From Kineosporia mesophila (GTDB taxonomy: Bacteria; Actinomycetota; Actinomycetes; Actinomycetales; Kineosporiaceae), in contig NZ_JAJOMA010000001.1 in assembly GCF_021129235.1 (NCBI RefSeq), forward strand, positions 682,001-746,000: DNA of 64,000 nt. The letters run 5' to 3'. Below, in pieces: positions 27,001 through 30,000 of the stretch. The stretch's first letter is position 1, and each line of letters starts with the position of its first letter. Under the pieces are notes generated by a model. It was not told the DNA's origin and did not search any database. It worked only from the letters and a program-made list of their open reading frames with translations. Position numbers and translations under genes: made by a program.

Positions 27001-30000
27001 CGAGGGGAAACTGACTATCTCGGGAACGTCTTCGGTGCGGCCGGAGGCTTTACGTGGGTACGGTTCTCATCCACCGGAACCAACATCATCGGTGAGGATC
27101 ACCGCCAGTTCACGGCGTTCGATGTGCTCGCGGCGGTGAGTCGGGAGTCCGGAAGGGTGCCGTCCTTCGTCCACGAGAACATTCCCCGCGACGACCTGTC
27201 CACGTTCCCCAATCTGAAGAACAGTGTGTGGCAACACCATGTCGAGCCTGCTCTGCGTCGTCTTGGCATCGAGGCGGCCAGCGGCTGGTCCCGGTACGGG
27301 GTTGAGTCGATCTTCGGCCGGCTCGGATGGGTGGCCGCGCAGACGCGCCACGATCTGAACAACTTGTCCACCCTGCGGCCTGTGGGTAGCTACACGGACA
27401 TGATGCAGATGTGGGGTCTGATCTGGATCGGCGCTCTGCGCTCAGATCTGCAGAACCGGGTGCCTGATCCGGCCGAGGGGCCGGAGGTGGCCCGGGCCGA
27501 TCAGGAGATGGTGAACGTCGGGCAGGACCGGGCCGATGTGCTCAAGGATTTCTTGAACAACTTCGTTGCCGCCACCCAGAGTTTCTCCGGCGCCGTGCAG
27601 GAGGCTCGGCGAATGCGTGGAGACCAGTACGTTCAGTGGCGGGTAGTCCCGGCCCTGCAGTATTTCCTGGAGCGTGTCATGGACGCCATGGCGGAGCGGG
27701 CGCCGCTGGACACTTCCCTGAGCTATGTCGAACGCCAGTACCTGTCCGATCTCAGGGACATGGACGACAGGAGAACTTTCTTTCACTGGTGGCGCGAATT
27801 CTCCATCGGTGCGGGCACCCGTCACGCGATGAACCAGGGTGTGCGGTATGTCGGGCTGGGTGCCAACCACGCCAAGAACATGCTCGGTCAGGCCGCTTAC
27901 GGCGGGACGCACATCTATGACCTGTCGGGCCCGGCCCGCCGAGCCTTCGAGACGCAGACGCAGCAGTTGCGGCAGCGGGACATGGCACCCCCGCAGCCCT
28001 CGCCCTACCAGCAGCAGTGGTTGCCCTACCAGCAGCTGACCCCTTTATCGCTCTCCGCGCCGGCAACCCTGTCTCTGCCCGCGCCGAAGCCGGCTCCCGT
28101 TGCTGCGCCGGGTATCTGGGTGGAGAACCAGCCGCTGGCGGCCGACCATCCGTTCCGGGACGACCCGGCGATCGCGCGGCTGGCTGGGGACGGGCGTGAG
28201 CACCGGTTCGAGAGTTTCCGGGAGCTGGCCGATTTCGCCCGTGGGGGTACCGATCACCTGGGCAACCTGCCCGGTCCGCACCGTCAGGACGAGTGGGTGC
28301 GGTTCTCGGCGACCGGGACGAACATCATCGGTGAGGACCACCAAGAGGTGACGCTGGCTCAGATTCTGGGGGCGACGCACGGTGACCAGAAGTTCTCGTT
28401 CATCGACGAGAGCATTCCCAACGACGATCTGAGCAACAGCCCGAAGCTGCGCGAGCTGCTGGGCAAGGCGCTGGCGAACGCGTTCAGGGGTTTCCGGTTC
28501 GACCCCAGCGGTGACTGGAGCGAGGTCGGCGGCGAATCGATCTTCCCCAAGATGGGGTGGGTGGTCGCCAAGCTGCGCAGCGACTTGGAGCAGGGCGGCA
28601 ACTTCGCCGACCTCTCCGACCGTTATTGGGGTGCCCGGGCGCTGGAGATGCTGCAGCTGGCCTGGGCCCACACCGAAGACCTGGCCCAGAACCCGGTCGG
28701 GCTGACGGGGGAGAGCGAGCTGGTAGAGGCCCAGCGCGATCTGGTGCGGGATTGGCCGAAGGCCGTTGCGTTCCTGACCAGTTCGTCGGACTCGGGCGAG
28801 CGTCCGCTGGGGCAGTTGCTCACTGCCCTGCGCGCCGTCGCGGGCGGGCCGGCGTTCGAGTCCTGGTTCCTGCCGCAGTTGAGGCGTTTCGCGGATGCCT
28901 TCACCACGGTCATGCAGGCCCGCCTGGACCTGGACCCGGCCCTTGGCGTCGGCGAGAAGACCAGGGTGAAGCAGGTCGCGGACACCACGGGCAAGTTCAT
29001 GACCTGGCGGAACTTCTCGATCGCGGCGGCTTCACGTGACGCGTTGGGCCGGGGTGTGCGTTACATCGGGATGGGCGCCGATCACGCCCGCCAGTTGCAA
29101 TCGGATGGGCTGGTTCCGGGCGCACACTTCCACGATCTGACCCAGCAAACAATCCTGGGCACCTTCTCGCCGGTCTCGTCGGTGTCGCTCAGCGCAACCG
29201 CGACACCGCTTTCCCAGCAGATGCTGCCCTATTCGAGCGCGACCTCGGCGACCCACGGGTTCGAGCAGGCACGGTTCGGCCGTGATGCGGCGTGGTTCGG
29301 GGATCCCGGCCCTGCCGCCCAGCTGCCGGAACGGCTGCTGAACGCGCTGGAATCCGGGGCCGCTGGACAAACGCGCTTTGACATGCTGATTCATGACGTG
29401 GGTCTAGGCGCACTGAGCGAGGAGGTGCAGGAGACAGCACAGCAGTTGGTGCGCCACTTGTGGGAGCTGATGAGCGGTCAGCAGGTGGATCCGCCCCCCT
29501 ATACCGCACGGACGCTCCATGCGTTGGTCCGGGCTCGGTGGATATGGGAGAAATTCGGCCCCGAGTTCGACCCCGATGGGGATGGACCGTGGTTCTACCC
29601 CACCGAGGGAGTTCATGGCGTATGGCTTGACGATCGCAAGGTAATTCTGGATCCGGCTGAACGTAATCGTCCACTGCTCGACTTCTACAGCGCGTCCGGA
29701 GCCGAAGGCGACGAGCGACTGGAAGCGTGGGCGGCGTCGCTCACCTATCAGGACCTGGTGCAGCGCGGACTGGTACTGGAACCGAATGACTACGCTTTCG
29801 AACGGTGGCGTAGCAGAGTCGAGGACCTGCTGTATCCGGTTCCGATCCCTGAGGACTACAGCGTCTTGATAGACCAGGAAACAAGTTGGCAAACGCCCGG
29901 CAGCGTAGCCGCACTGACGTCGTTCCTTACTGCGGAAAATGAACGCCTGGTGGGCGACTACGAGATCATGGTTATTTCTGACCTCAGTCAGCTGAACGTC

